Positions 1-5,640 of a DNA stretch of 7,286 nt are shown here, in pieces. A program made the translations under genes and the position numbers. A model generated the notes under the pieces. It saw only the letters and a program-made list of their open reading frames with translations, was not told the origin of the DNA and did not search any database. Source of the DNA: Nitrospira sp. GTDB lineage: Bacteria; Nitrospirota; Thermodesulfovibrionia; Thermodesulfovibrionales; SM23-35. The stretch covers positions 1 through 7,286 of the forward strand of contig VGWZ01000097.1 of the NCBI GenBank assembly GCA_016873595.1. Direction: 5' to 3'. How positions within the stretch are numbered: position 1 is the stretch's first letter; each line of letters opens with the position of its first letter.

Positions 1-576
1 GATGCTGAGCTTTTTGGTCACTGGTGGTTTGAAGGCCCGGAGTGGCTTGATTCTCTTTTGAGGAGAATATTTCTTGATCGCAGAAATTTCACCACAATCA
101 CACCTTCAGAATATCTGGGTCTGCAAGACTCTCATTCTGCACGTTTACAGGTCTGTCAGCCATCTATGTCAAGCTGGGGAAATAGAGGATATAATGAGGT
201 CTGGCTGAACAGCTCTAATGACTATATGTATCGGCATCTTCATAAATCAATAGAACGTATGATATACCTTGCTGACAGGTTTTCTCATCCCTCTCCACCT
301 CACCTCTTTACTTCCTCACTTCTGAAGAGGTCACTTAACCAGGCAGCGAGAGAGTTGCTTATGTCGCAGCAAAGTGACTGGGCATTCATAATGAAGACGG
401 GCACTGCTACAGAATATGCAAAAAAGCGTTTTGAAGAACATATAGGGACGTTTCACAGCCTCTATCAATCGATAATCTCAAATAATATTGTAGAAAGATG
501 GCTCACTGAGATAGAGAATAGAAACAAAGTATTTCAAAATGTTGATTACAGAGTCTATTGCAGCGGTGGTTATTGA
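1..576 (+). CDS. GH57 (DUF1957) alpha-glucan branching enzyme-like protein, C-terminal part
   Basis: The frame is open from the first base, so the gene starts upstream; 191 codons plus a TGA stop are present. The first residues, DAELFGHWWFEGPEWL, match conserved region 4 of glycoside hydrolase family 57. In characterised family members its leading Asp is the general acid/base, and here that residue is the first codon. About residues 57-80 contain SSWG, GYNEVWLN, SND and YRHL, the conserved block of GH57 1,4-alpha-glucan branching enzymes. The tail keeps family features (ELLMSQQSDWAFIMKTG, then a helical end with DYRVY). Such enzymes form alpha-1,6 branches in glycogen-like glucans in the cytoplasm. 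The nucleophile Glu and the N-terminal HxHxP region lie outside the window, so activity cannot be confirmed; a GH57 amylase or 4-alpha-glucanotransferase remains possible. It converges on the lysR gene. Confidence 0.85.
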   Translation, partial: DAELFGHWWFEGPEWLDSLLRRIFLDRRNFTTITPSEYLGLQDSHSARLQVCQPSMSSWGNRGYNEVWLNSSNDYMYRHLHKSIERMIYLADRFSHPSPPHLFTSSLLKRSLNQAARELLMSQQSDWAFIMKTGTATEYAKKRFEEHIGTFHSLYQSIISNNIVERWLTEIENRNKVFQNVDYRVYCSGGY

Positions 577-603
577 AAACTGCGTAACAAATGTTCTATG
601 TTT

Positions 604-713
604 CGTCATTCCCGTGAAAACGGGAATCCAGAGACATTCAAAAATACTGGATTCTCTACGAGTCGTAGACCGCATCAAGCCTGTCCTCAACTCGATTGGG
701 GATGCGGAATGAC
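604..713. repeat. Palindromic intergenic repeat element with GTCATTCC/GGAATGAC ends
   Basis: The ends are an exact inverted repeat: GTCATTCC at 605-612 and GGAATGAC at 706-713. Nested inside are CCCGT/ACGGG (611-615/620-624, GAAA loop), AATCCAG/CTGGATT (625-631/647-653), CTACG/CGTAG (656-660/664-668) and CCGCATC/GATGCGG (670-676/701-707). This resembles a common class of dispersed non-coding repeats in Nitrospirota and deltaproteobacterial genomes, whose spurious translation gives WIPVFTGMT, as it does here on the minus strand. It sits between two convergent genes and may act as a two-way terminator or mRNA end stabiliser. No transposase is encoded. Confidence 0.7.
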
Positions 714-784
714 AAAAACACGGAGACACGGGATATTAATATTGTAGGAGTCAATAGTTGTCGGTCGCCAGTTGTTCACTGTCT

Positions 785-1690
785 CTAAGAAAGGAGTTCC
801 TCAAAAGGATAGACCCGCATGCATGTCAGGAATTCGTCTACTGCGTGGGTAGAGACTGAATTTTTATAAATGAGAAGGGAGAAATTCCTTACGATCTTTT
901 CCTCTTTGAGGTTGATCAAATGAAGGGTCCCATACTTGCTTTCTTTTCTTGCTGCCCACTGTGAGATTATTGAGACACCCAATCCATTTTCGACCGCATC
1001 TTTTATTGCCTCTGTGCTTCCGAGAACCATAGATACTTTCATGTCTTGCGTGGTGATTCCGTGTTTGGAGAGAAACTTTTCTATTGTTTGCCTTGTGCTG
1101 GAACCAGCTTCTCTGAAGATGAAAGGTTCCCCTATGAGTTCAGTTACAGAGATCTCTTTTCTCTGTGCCCATTGATGATAAGAAGGAACAATTACCAAGA
1201 GCTCATCAGAGATCAGTTTTTCGCTAAACATCTTATGTCTTTTCACATCACCTTCTACAAAACCAATATTAATGTTGCCAGAGTTGAGCAACTCAATTAC
1301 CTTTTGTGTATTCCCAATGAGGAGGTGTACCTTAATCTTGGGATGTGCCTTTCTGAAATCTGTGATCACACTTGGTATAAGGTAATTGCCTATAGTGGAA
1401 CCTGCACCAATTGTGATACTTCCCTTTACGAGACCTGTCATTTCACTTATTACCTTTTCTGCAGAGGCATAAAGTGCGAGGATATCTTTTGCATATTTAT
1501 AGAGAACTTCTCCTGCAGGCGTGAGGTTAACCTTGCTCGAAGACCGATCAAATAATTTTGTCTCATATTTCTCCTCCAGCGCCTGGATTTGAAGGCTCAC
1601 CGCAGGCTGAGTGAGATGGATAATCTCAGAGGTTTTTGAAAAACTCTTTGTTTCAGCTACTGTGCAAAAAACTTTTAGTTTATGTTCCAT
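785..1690 (-). CDS. LysR-family transcriptional regulator
   Basis: The 301-residue length is standard for the LysR family. An N-terminal winged helix-turn-helix occupies about residues 3-62, with the signature FSKTSEIIHLTQPAVSLQIQALEE followed by KLFDR and LTPAGE. A linker helix runs to about residue 88. The C-terminal periplasmic-binding-protein-like effector domain begins at KGSITIGAG and extends to about 295. The family binds DNA as tetramers and responds to a small co-inducer; the ligand cannot be read from the sequence. The ATG start gives the usual family N-terminus. A purine-rich AGAGGAG lies upstream, with only one base between it and the ATG, closer than usual. No divergently transcribed target gene is adjacent: rnpB lies upstream on the same strand and the GH57 gene converges from the other side, so the target is unknown. 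Confidence 0.93.
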   Translation of the reverse strand: MEHKLKVFCTVAETKSFSKTSEIIHLTQPAVSLQIQALEEKYETKLFDRSSSKVNLTPAGEVLYKYAKDILALYASAEKVISEMTGLVKGSITIGAGSTIGNYLIPSVITDFRKAHPKIKVHLLIGNTQKVIELLNSGNINIGFVEGDVKRHKMFSEKLISDELLVIVPSYHQWAQRKEISVTELIGEPFIFREAGSSTRQTIEKFLSKHGITTQDMKVSMVLGSTEAIKDAVENGLGVSIISQWAARKESKYGTLHLINLKEEKIVRNFSLLIYKNSVSTHAVDEFLTCMRVYPFEELLS

Positions 1691-1716
1691 TCTCCTCTTT
1701 TCACTTAGTAGTTTGC

Positions 1717-1738
1717 AATTAACACGTAGTGATTAATT
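1717..1738 (-). promoter_or_regulatory. Dyad upstream of the LysR gene, possible autoregulatory operator
   Basis: AATTAA at 1717-1722 and TTAATT at 1733-1738 form a perfect 6-bp inverted repeat around a 10-base centre, with further CAC/GTG symmetry inside. It lies 27-48 bases upstream of the lysR ATG, where LysR proteins commonly bind to control their own gene. A TTGCTT lies 17 bases before the TTAATT arm on the minus strand and could be a poor -35 element. Binding is inferred from position and symmetry only. Confidence 0.35.
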
Positions 1739-1770
1739 GAAGCAACTGCTAAAGAAAATATTTTTTTATC

Positions 1771-2246
1771 GCCAGAGCAGGTAATAAGCCGAGTTCTGTT
1801 TCCGTGACCATTCCTCTAAGGTCTCGTGTTAGCACCAGACTCTTGCGGTTACAACCCGTTCCGTCTCTCCGATCCGCATCAGGCAGGTGGAGATTTGAAG
1901 GGGCCCCTCTCAAAACGGAACCTATTCGACCTTGCTCCAGGCGGGGTTTTCCAAGCTTGAGATGTTGCCATCTCAACTGGTGAGCTCTTACCTCACCTTT
2001 TCACCCTTACCCCGCACTTTCAAGAAAGTGCGGGGCGGTTTCCCTTTCTGTGGCACTTTCCTTGGGGTTGCCCCCACTCCGTGTTACGGAGCGCCTTGCC
2101 CTATGGAGCTCGGACTTTCCTCCCAAACCGAGGCTACGCCTCAAAGTGATTAAGTATCAATGACCAGTTGTTAGTTAAAAACTCTTCACTGATCACTTTT
2201 CACTTGCACCGCAGGTGCGTTTAAGCGGCCACCCTCCTACTCTGGC
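1771..2246 (-). ncRNA. rnpB: RNase P RNA, bacterial type A
   Basis: This is the catalytic RNA of RNase P, which cuts 5' leaders from pre-tRNAs. Read on the minus strand, the ends pair as P1 (2236-2246 with 1771-1781, 11 bp including one G-U). Near the 5' end is GGAGGAAAGTCCGAGCTCC followed by ATAGGGCA (conserved region I, P4). The middle has AAACCGCC, then a perfect P12 hairpin (2010-2035), then GGTAAGGGTGAAA-type and GGTAAGAGCTCACC-type sequences of the specificity domain. Next come GGAGCAAGG and AATAGG, a GGGTTG candidate for the L15 GGU that binds the tRNA CCA end, and ACAGAACTCGGCTTAT (conserved region V). The length, about 476 nt, exceeds the 377 nt of E. coli mainly because of an expanded P3 region. 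The ends are set by P1 pairing, so the mature ends may differ by a few bases. Confidence 0.95.
2144..2205 (-). repeat. Self-complementary insert within RNase P RNA helix P3
   Basis: The two 19-base arms (2144-2162 and 2187-2205) match as inverted repeats at 13 of 19 positions around a 24-base loop. In the RNA the insert lies between a GCACC-UGC-GGUGC hairpin (2206-2218) and the 3' strand of P3 (2137-2145). That strand pairs with CGCUUAAA at 2220-2227, with one bulge. Removing the insert leaves one continuous P3 hairpin. Its 2181-2205 part recurs at 3093-3117. I read this as a dispersed palindromic repeat inserted in a tolerant peripheral helix. Confidence 0.55.
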
Positions 2247-2264
2247 ATATAACATTATTTTATT

Positions 2265-2293
2265 AGTATATAACAAATATTAAATTTTTGAAA
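2265..2293 (-). promoter_or_regulatory. Candidate sigma-70-type promoter for rnpB
   Basis: On the minus strand, TTTCAA (2293-2288) and TATACT (2270-2265) are separated by 17 bases. This would start transcription roughly 10 bases before the predicted RNase P RNA 5' end, in a very AT-rich gap after the zinc-ribbon gene. The -10 is good and the -35 only fair. A second AT-rich -10-like TAAAAT lies slightly closer to rnpB. Confidence 0.4.
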
Positions 2294-2307
2294 GGATTTT
2301 TTAGTGT

Positions 2308-3024
2308 TTATTCACTTTTATAGTAGAATATGCGGTGGCACTGGGGACATTGTATAATTTCTTCATTCTTTTTTAACTCGACAAAGAGTTGTGGTGGGAA
2401 ATTCATATTGCATCCCAGACATATCGCTTCCTTTGCTTCTACCACTGCTAACCCTTTGCCTGATTTAATCAAACTCATATACAGGTTATATAATTCTTCA
2501 TCAATACTCCCAATAATCCCTGACCTCGCTTCGTTAAGTGCTAAGAGTTCTTTCTCTGCTTCGAGTACCTCTGCTTCAAGTTTCTTTTTAAATTCATCTA
2601 CCTTACTCTTTTCGGACCTGATCGTTTCCTCCCGTGATTTTAATTCCTTTAAAGAGGCCTCTATCCCTTCCATAATGAGAAGTATTTCGTCTTCAACGGC
2701 GTAACGCTCTTTTTCTATGGATTCTATCTCCTTTAAATGGGACTGATATTCTTTATTTGTTTTTATCTCTGTGATACGAGTTTTTAATTTGTTTATCTTC
2801 TCATTGATATCATCTAATGTTCTCTCCTTGTCACGTTTCTTTTTTTCAAGTGACTCAAGACCCTGCTTTATCTTGTCAAGATTTGTCAGTATTTTATTAA
2901 GACGTGTTTCAACACCGGAAATTTTTAAAGGGATTTCGTTTATAATCGATTGTTTTTTGAGAATATGGATATCGAGTTCCTGGAGACTTATCAAAAGATT
3001 TAACTGATCTTTCAAGCCAACCAC
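2308..3024 (-). CDS. Coiled-coil protein with C-terminal C4 zinc ribbon (COG1579 / zf-RING_7 family)
   Basis: The first 170 or so residues are almost entirely charged heptad-like helix (Lys/Glu-rich with regular Leu/Ile), predicting a long antiparallel coiled-coil hairpin. The C-terminus carries a four-cysteine zinc ribbon: CLGC at 202-205 and CPQC at 226-229, with FPPQLFVEL between, as in PF02591. Relatives include the Helicobacter HP0958/FlgZ protein, which binds RpoN and flagellin mRNA, and chlamydial CT398/CdsZ; most bacterial members have no firm role, so none is assigned. The listed start is GTG at 3022-3024. A TTG three codons later (3013-3015) gives MKDQLNLLISLQELD, closer to the family's usual start, with GGTGG five bases upstream, and may be the true start. 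It lies between the tRNA and rnpB on the same strand. Confidence 0.85.
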   Translation of the reverse strand: MVGLKDQLNLLISLQELDIHILKKQSIINEIPLKISGVETRLNKILTNLDKIKQGLESLEKKKRDKERTLDDINEKINKLKTRITEIKTNKEYQSHLKEIESIEKERYAVEDEILLIMEGIEASLKELKSREETIRSEKSKVDEFKKKLEAEVLEAEKELLALNEARSGIIGSIDEELYNLYMSLIKSGKGLAVVEAKEAICLGCNMNFPPQLFVELKKNEEIIQCPQCHRIFYYKSE

Positions 3025-3026
3025 CA

Positions 3027-3051
3027 GAAAAACTTGTTATACAAGTTTTTC
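3027..3051. promoter_or_regulatory. Perfect 25-bp palindrome abutting the zinc-ribbon gene start
   Basis: GAAAAACTTGT (3027-3037) and ACAAGTTTTTC (3041-3051) are perfect 11-bp inverted repeats around a 3-base centre. On the minus strand the centre contains TATAAC (3041-3036), a good -10-like hexamer, and the palindrome ends two bases before the GTG codon. An operator over the promoter is the best reading. A weak AU-rich terminator hairpin ending the tRNA transcript is the alternative, since the right arm ends in five Ts. Confidence 0.45.
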
Positions 3052-3092
3052 GAGCTTACCGCCGAAAAAGAAAGGTTAAAATTTATGTTTTT

Positions 3093-3117
3093 ACTCATCA
3101 CTGTTCACTCTCCACTT
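3093..3117. repeat. Second copy of the rnpB-insert repeat
   Basis: These 25 bases match 2181-2205 in the same orientation at 21 of 25 positions without gaps. Here the copy is intergenic, between the tRNA 3' hairpin and the zinc-ribbon gene. The composition (runs related to AGTGAACAGTGA) is typical of dispersed intergenic repeats built from ACTG/CAGT words. Confidence 0.55.
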
Positions 3118-3122
3118 AAAAT

Positions 3123-3149
3123 TACACTTTTGCAGCAGGCAAAAGTGTA
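3123..3149 (-). terminator. Hairpin directly after the tRNA 3' end, candidate terminator
   Basis: A perfect 11-bp stem (TACACTTTTGC with GCAAAAGTGTA) closes a 5-base loop. On the minus strand it begins at the base after the encoded CCA and is followed by ATTTTAA, a short T-tract. Its position fits a Rho-independent terminator or a 3' trailer structure for tRNA processing. The T-tract is weak, so read-through into the zinc-ribbon gene is possible. Confidence 0.55.
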
Positions 3150-3225
3150 TGGTGGGCCCACCAGGACTCGAACCTGGGACCAACCGGTTATGAGCCGGTA
3201 GCTCTACCAACTGAGCTATGGGCCC
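3150..3225 (-). tRNA. tRNA with CAU anticodon (tRNA-Ile2 or elongator tRNA-Met)
   Basis: A complete 76-nt cloverleaf reads on the minus strand: acceptor GGGCCCA/TGGGCCC, D arm GCTC-AGTTGGTA-GAGC, anticodon arm ACCGG-CTCATAA-CCGGT, variable loop TGGTC, T arm CCAGG-TTCGAGT-CCTGG, discriminator A and an encoded CCA. The anticodon CAT is at 3192-3190. It is not an initiator: the anticodon stem lacks the three consecutive G-C pairs and the 1-72 pair is a standard G-C. CAU is shared by elongator tRNA-Met and tRNA-Ile2, whose C34 TilS converts to lysidine. The C4-G69 and C5-G68 pairs, loop CTCATAA and variable loop TGGTC agree with E. coli tRNA-Ile2, whereas E. coli tRNA-Met has U4-A69 and A5-U68. 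This favours Ile2 but does not settle it, because these determinants vary between lineages. Confidence 0.95.
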
Positions 3226-3395
3226 TTGAAAAGACAAAATGCACATTCAAAATTCAAAGATTGATGAAAATTTAAAAAATACTAAGCCTTGAATTTTTTA
3301 ATTTTAAATAGTACATTATGTTTTGGTCAAGGGCTTTTTCTCTATGAATCCTTGACTTCCAGATAATCTCTTGGATAAGATAATAAAATTATAAC
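3226..3395. other. Divergent AT-rich spacer between the tRNA and rpiB
   Basis: The spacer contains a tandem 7-mer (ATTCAAA twice, 3245-3258) and an AT-only inverted repeat (3267-3280 with 3293-3305, one bulged base, about 12-base loop). It must hold the promoters for the tRNA (minus) and rpiB (plus). I found a candidate only for rpiB. The AT-rich dyad could separate the two transcription units. Confidence 0.5.
3352..3381 (+). promoter_or_regulatory. Candidate sigma-70-type promoter for the rpiB-glyA-nrdR-tilS operon
   Basis: TTGACT (3352-3357) is a near-consensus -35, followed after 18 bases by TAAGAT (3376-3381). Transcription would begin around 3388, leaving a leader of only about 8 bases before the rpiB ATG. 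No ribosome binding site is visible in that stretch. Confidence 0.45.
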
Positions 3396-3851
3396 ATGAA
3401 AATTGCGATTGGGTCAGACCATGCAGGTTTCGAACTGAAAAAAGAGATTATCTCACTATTAAATGATCTCGGCATAGAGAGTATTGACTACGGTACAAAT
3501 GGGACTGAATCAGTAGATTATCCTGATATTGGCATAAAGGTCTCTGAGGCAGTATCTAATAAGAAGATAGAGAGAGGGATACTCATCTGCGGAACCGGGA
3601 TAGGCATGTCTATAGTCGCGAATAAATTTCCAGGGGTAAGGGCGTCTCTGTGCAACGATCTCTTCACCGCGAAGATGAGCAGACTCCATAATGATGCGAA
3701 TATCCTTGTTCTTGGAGGACGGATAGTCGGAAAAGACCTTGCAAAAGAAATCGTAAAGACATGGATAAACACTCCTTTTGAAGGAGAAAGACACTGTATA
3801 AGACTTAATAAAATCGCACAGATAGAGGAACATTTCAGACATGTTTCTTGA
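3396..3851 (+). CDS. rpiB: Ribose 5-phosphate isomerase B
   Basis: The enzyme interconverts ribulose 5-phosphate and ribose 5-phosphate in the cytoplasmic pentose phosphate pathway, feeding ribose to nucleotide synthesis. The 151-residue length is typical of RpiB/LacAB proteins. It begins MKIAIGSDHAG with D8 and H9. The catalytic cysteine motif ICGTGIGMSIVANK places C65 and T67, followed by H98 in SRLHNDANILVLGGR. The phosphate-binding C-terminal segment FEGERHCIRLNKI supplies R132 and R136. These match the substrate-contacting positions known for E. coli RpiB. The ATG has no clear Shine-Dalgarno, and the likely promoter lies just upstream. Its last 11 bases overlap glyA, indicating one transcript and probable translational coupling. 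RpiB followed by SHMT is a widely conserved gene pair. Confidence 0.96.
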   Translation: MKIAIGSDHAGFELKKEIISLLNDLGIESIDYGTNGTESVDYPDIGIKVSEAVSNKKIERGILICGTGIGMSIVANKFPGVRASLCNDLFTAKMSRLHNDANILVLGGRIVGKDLAKEIVKTWINTPFEGERHCIRLNKIAQIEEHFRHVS

Positions 3852-5100
3852 GAATCTAAGGCTATCTGATATAGAGGTATTTGAGGCAATACAGAAAGAA
3901 ATAAAGAGGGAAAGAGAAAGTATAGTACTCATTGCCTCTGAGAACTACGTGAAACCTTCCATACTCGAGGTGCAGGGTTCCGTCCTTACTAATAAATATG
4001 CAGAAGGATATCCGGGAAGAAGGTATTATGGTGGTTGCGAATATGCTGATGTTGTTGAAAACCTTGCGATTGAAAGGGCTAAGGAACTTTTCGGTGCTGA
4101 GCATGTGAATGTCCAGCCTCACTCAGGTACTCAGGCGAATATGGCAGTTTACTTCTCTGTGCTTAAGCCAGGCGATACTATACTTGGGATGAGTTTGAGT
4201 CACGGAGGCCATCTTTCACATGGCGCATCAGTAAACTTTTCAGGAATGTTATTTAAGTCAGTGAAATATGGTGTTGATAGAAATACAGGATATATCGACT
4301 ATAATGAGGTAAGGCGCCTTGCCATAGAAAATAAGCCAAAGATGATACTCACCGGTGCGAGTGCATATTCAAGGATCATTGATTTCAAAATATTCTCTGA
4401 TATTGCAAAAGAAGTTGGAGCATATCTTGTGGCAGACATCGCCCACATTGCAGGGCTTGTAGCGACAGGTCTTCATCCATCCCCTATGCCTTATGCAGAA
4501 TTTGTGCCAACAACAACCCATAAGACCCTGAGAGGCCCAAGGGGTGGGATGATCATGTGCAAGGCAGAGTATGCAAAGGCTGTAGACAGGATGTTATTTC
4601 CTGGAATACAAGGTGGCCCGCTTGTTCATATCATTGCTGCAAAGGCAGTTGCCCTGAAAGAAGCACTCACCCAGGAATTTAAGGACTACCAGGTTAAAGT
4701 GATGAACAATGCAAAAAGACTTGCAGAGGCACTCATAGATAATGGCTTCAAGATTATCTCAGGCGGTACGGACAACCATATGATGCTTGTTGACCTTACC
4801 GATAAGGGCACCACGGGGAGAGATGCTGAAAAAGCACTCGAACTTGCAGGGATAACAGTAAACAAGAATGTGATACCTTATGATGAAAGGTCAGCCGCTG
4901 TCACAAGCGGCATCAGGCTCGGCACACCCTGTGTGACCTCAAGGGGTATGGGCGAGACAGAGATGATCGAAATAGCTGACATAATCTCATCGGCAATACA
5001 AAACATAAATGACGTCAATGTTATCGAGAATCTTTCAAAGAGGGTTAAGTCCCTTTGCAATGCTTTTCCTATATACGAAGAGCAGAGTGTAAAGATCTAA
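3841..5100 (+). CDS. glyA: Serine hydroxymethyltransferase
   Basis: This PLP enzyme converts serine and tetrahydrofolate to glycine and 5,10-methylenetetrahydrofolate, the main source of one-carbon units for thymidylate and purines. The 419-residue length agrees with E. coli GlyA (417). The PLP lysine is K228 in TTTHKTLRGPRGG. D199 and H202 in VADIAHIAGL contact the cofactor ring, and S35 and E36 sit in the IASEN motif. NKYAEGYPG-RRYYGGCE, HSGTQAN and the C-terminal GIRLGTPCVTSRGM are all intact. The ATG at 3841 lies inside the end of rpiB. GAGGA at 3825-3829 is a possible ribosome binding site, with 11 bases to the ATG, rather long, so coupling to rpiB translation probably helps. No truncation or frame disruption is seen. 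Confidence 0.98.
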   Translation: MFLENLRLSDIEVFEAIQKEIKRERESIVLIASENYVKPSILEVQGSVLTNKYAEGYPGRRYYGGCEYADVVENLAIERAKELFGAEHVNVQPHSGTQANMAVYFSVLKPGDTILGMSLSHGGHLSHGASVNFSGMLFKSVKYGVDRNTGYIDYNEVRRLAIENKPKMILTGASAYSRIIDFKIFSDIAKEVGAYLVADIAHIAGLVATGLHPSPMPYAEFVPTTTHKTLRGPRGGMIMCKAEYAKAVDRMLFPGIQGGPLVHIIAAKAVALKEALTQEFKDYQVKVMNNAKRLAEALIDNGFKIISGGTDNHMMLVDLTDKGTTGRDAEKALELAGITVNKNVIPYDERSAAVTSGIRLGTPCVTSRGMGETEMIEIADIISSAIQNINDVNVIENLSKRVKSLCNAFPIYEEQSVKI

Positions 5101-5131
5101 GAGTATAAATCATGTGAAACAGAGTTATTAG

Positions 5132-5623
5132 GTGAAGTGTCCTTTCTGTGGAAGCATAGAAGATAAGGTCATCGACTCGAGGACGAGCAAAGAGGGCGAT
5201 GCAATACGCCGCAGGCGTGAGTGCCTCAAGTGCGGAAAACGCTTCACATCCTATGAACGTGTCGAAGATGTCCTGCCAATGGTAATCAAAAAAGACGGGA
5301 GACGGGAGCCATTCGATAGGTTGAAGATACTGAATGGTTTAAAAAAGGCGTGTGAGAAAAGACCCATAGGCATCGAGACGCTCGAAGCAATTACAGACTC
5401 CATAGAAAAAAAACTTTTAGGCCTTGGTGTAAAAGAGATTCAAAGCACATGGATCGGTGAAGAGGTAATGACTGCATTAAAAGAGCTTGATAAAGTAGCC
5501 TATGTGAGGTTTGCTTCTGTCTACAGACAGTTTAAAGATATAAATGAATTTATGAATGAAGTAAAGACCCTGTTTAAACATAGTAAAGATAGTTTCAAAC
5601 CATCGAAGAAACGGACTATCTAA
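5132..5623 (+). CDS. nrdR: Transcriptional repressor NrdR of ribonucleotide reductase genes
   Basis: NrdR represses nrd genes by binding NrdR boxes, using an ATP-cone to sense ATP versus dATP. The N-terminal zinc ribbon has C3, C6, C31 and C34 (CPFC and CLKC), followed by the basic RRRREC and GKRFTSYER segments. The ATP-cone spans about residues 49-139, from MVIKKDGRREPFDRLKI to VAYVRFASVYRQFKD. At 163 residues it is slightly longer than the usual 150 or so, with a Lys/Ser-rich tail. The start is GTG; a TAG stop occupies the three bases directly before it, so no longer start is possible. The Shine-Dalgarno is poor (only AGAG upstream). It lies 31 bases after glyA and directly before tilS. No NrdR box pair or nrd gene was recognised here. 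Confidence 0.97.
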   Translation: MKCPFCGSIEDKVIDSRTSKEGDAIRRRRECLKCGKRFTSYERVEDVLPMVIKKDGRREPFDRLKILNGLKKACEKRPIGIETLEAITDSIEKKLLGLGVKEIQSTWIGEEVMTALKELDKVAYVRFASVYRQFKDINEFMNEVKTLFKHSKDSFKPSKKRTI

Positions 5624-5640
5624 GTTTGTTATCCTTCCGA

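Noticed and set aside
478..729. Minus-strand open frame of 83 codons
   Set aside because: It lies across the palindromic repeat, and its WIPVFTGMT translation is a known artefact of this repeat class; it also overlaps the end of the GH57 gene.
1046..1555. Plus-strand open frame of 169 codons
   Set aside because: It is fully antisense to the well-supported lysR gene, and its product is Cys-rich with no recognisable domain.
1749..2153. Open frames on both strands near 1749-1976 and 1932-2153
   Set aside because: They fall inside the RNase P RNA, whose conserved elements explain the sequence.
2330..3007. Plus-strand open frames opposite the zinc-ribbon gene
   Set aside because: Ser/Phe-rich shadows of a Lys/Glu-rich coiled coil; no domain features.
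3245..3258. Tandem ATTCAAA repeat as a possible CRISPR or satellite start
   Set aside because: Only two 7-base units with no spacers; ordinary AT-rich intergenic sequence.
3267..3305. AT-only inverted repeat as a terminator
   Set aside because: The stem has no G-C pairs and lies upstream of both flanking genes, so a terminator role is not convincing.
3510..4122. Minus-strand frames of 86-140 codons opposite rpiB and glyA
   Set aside because: Antisense shadows of two highly conserved enzymes.
5101..5131. Possible upstream start for nrdR at ATG 5112 or GTG 5114
   Set aside because: The ATG is out of frame, and the in-frame GTG runs into a TAG at 5129-5131 directly before the accepted GTG.
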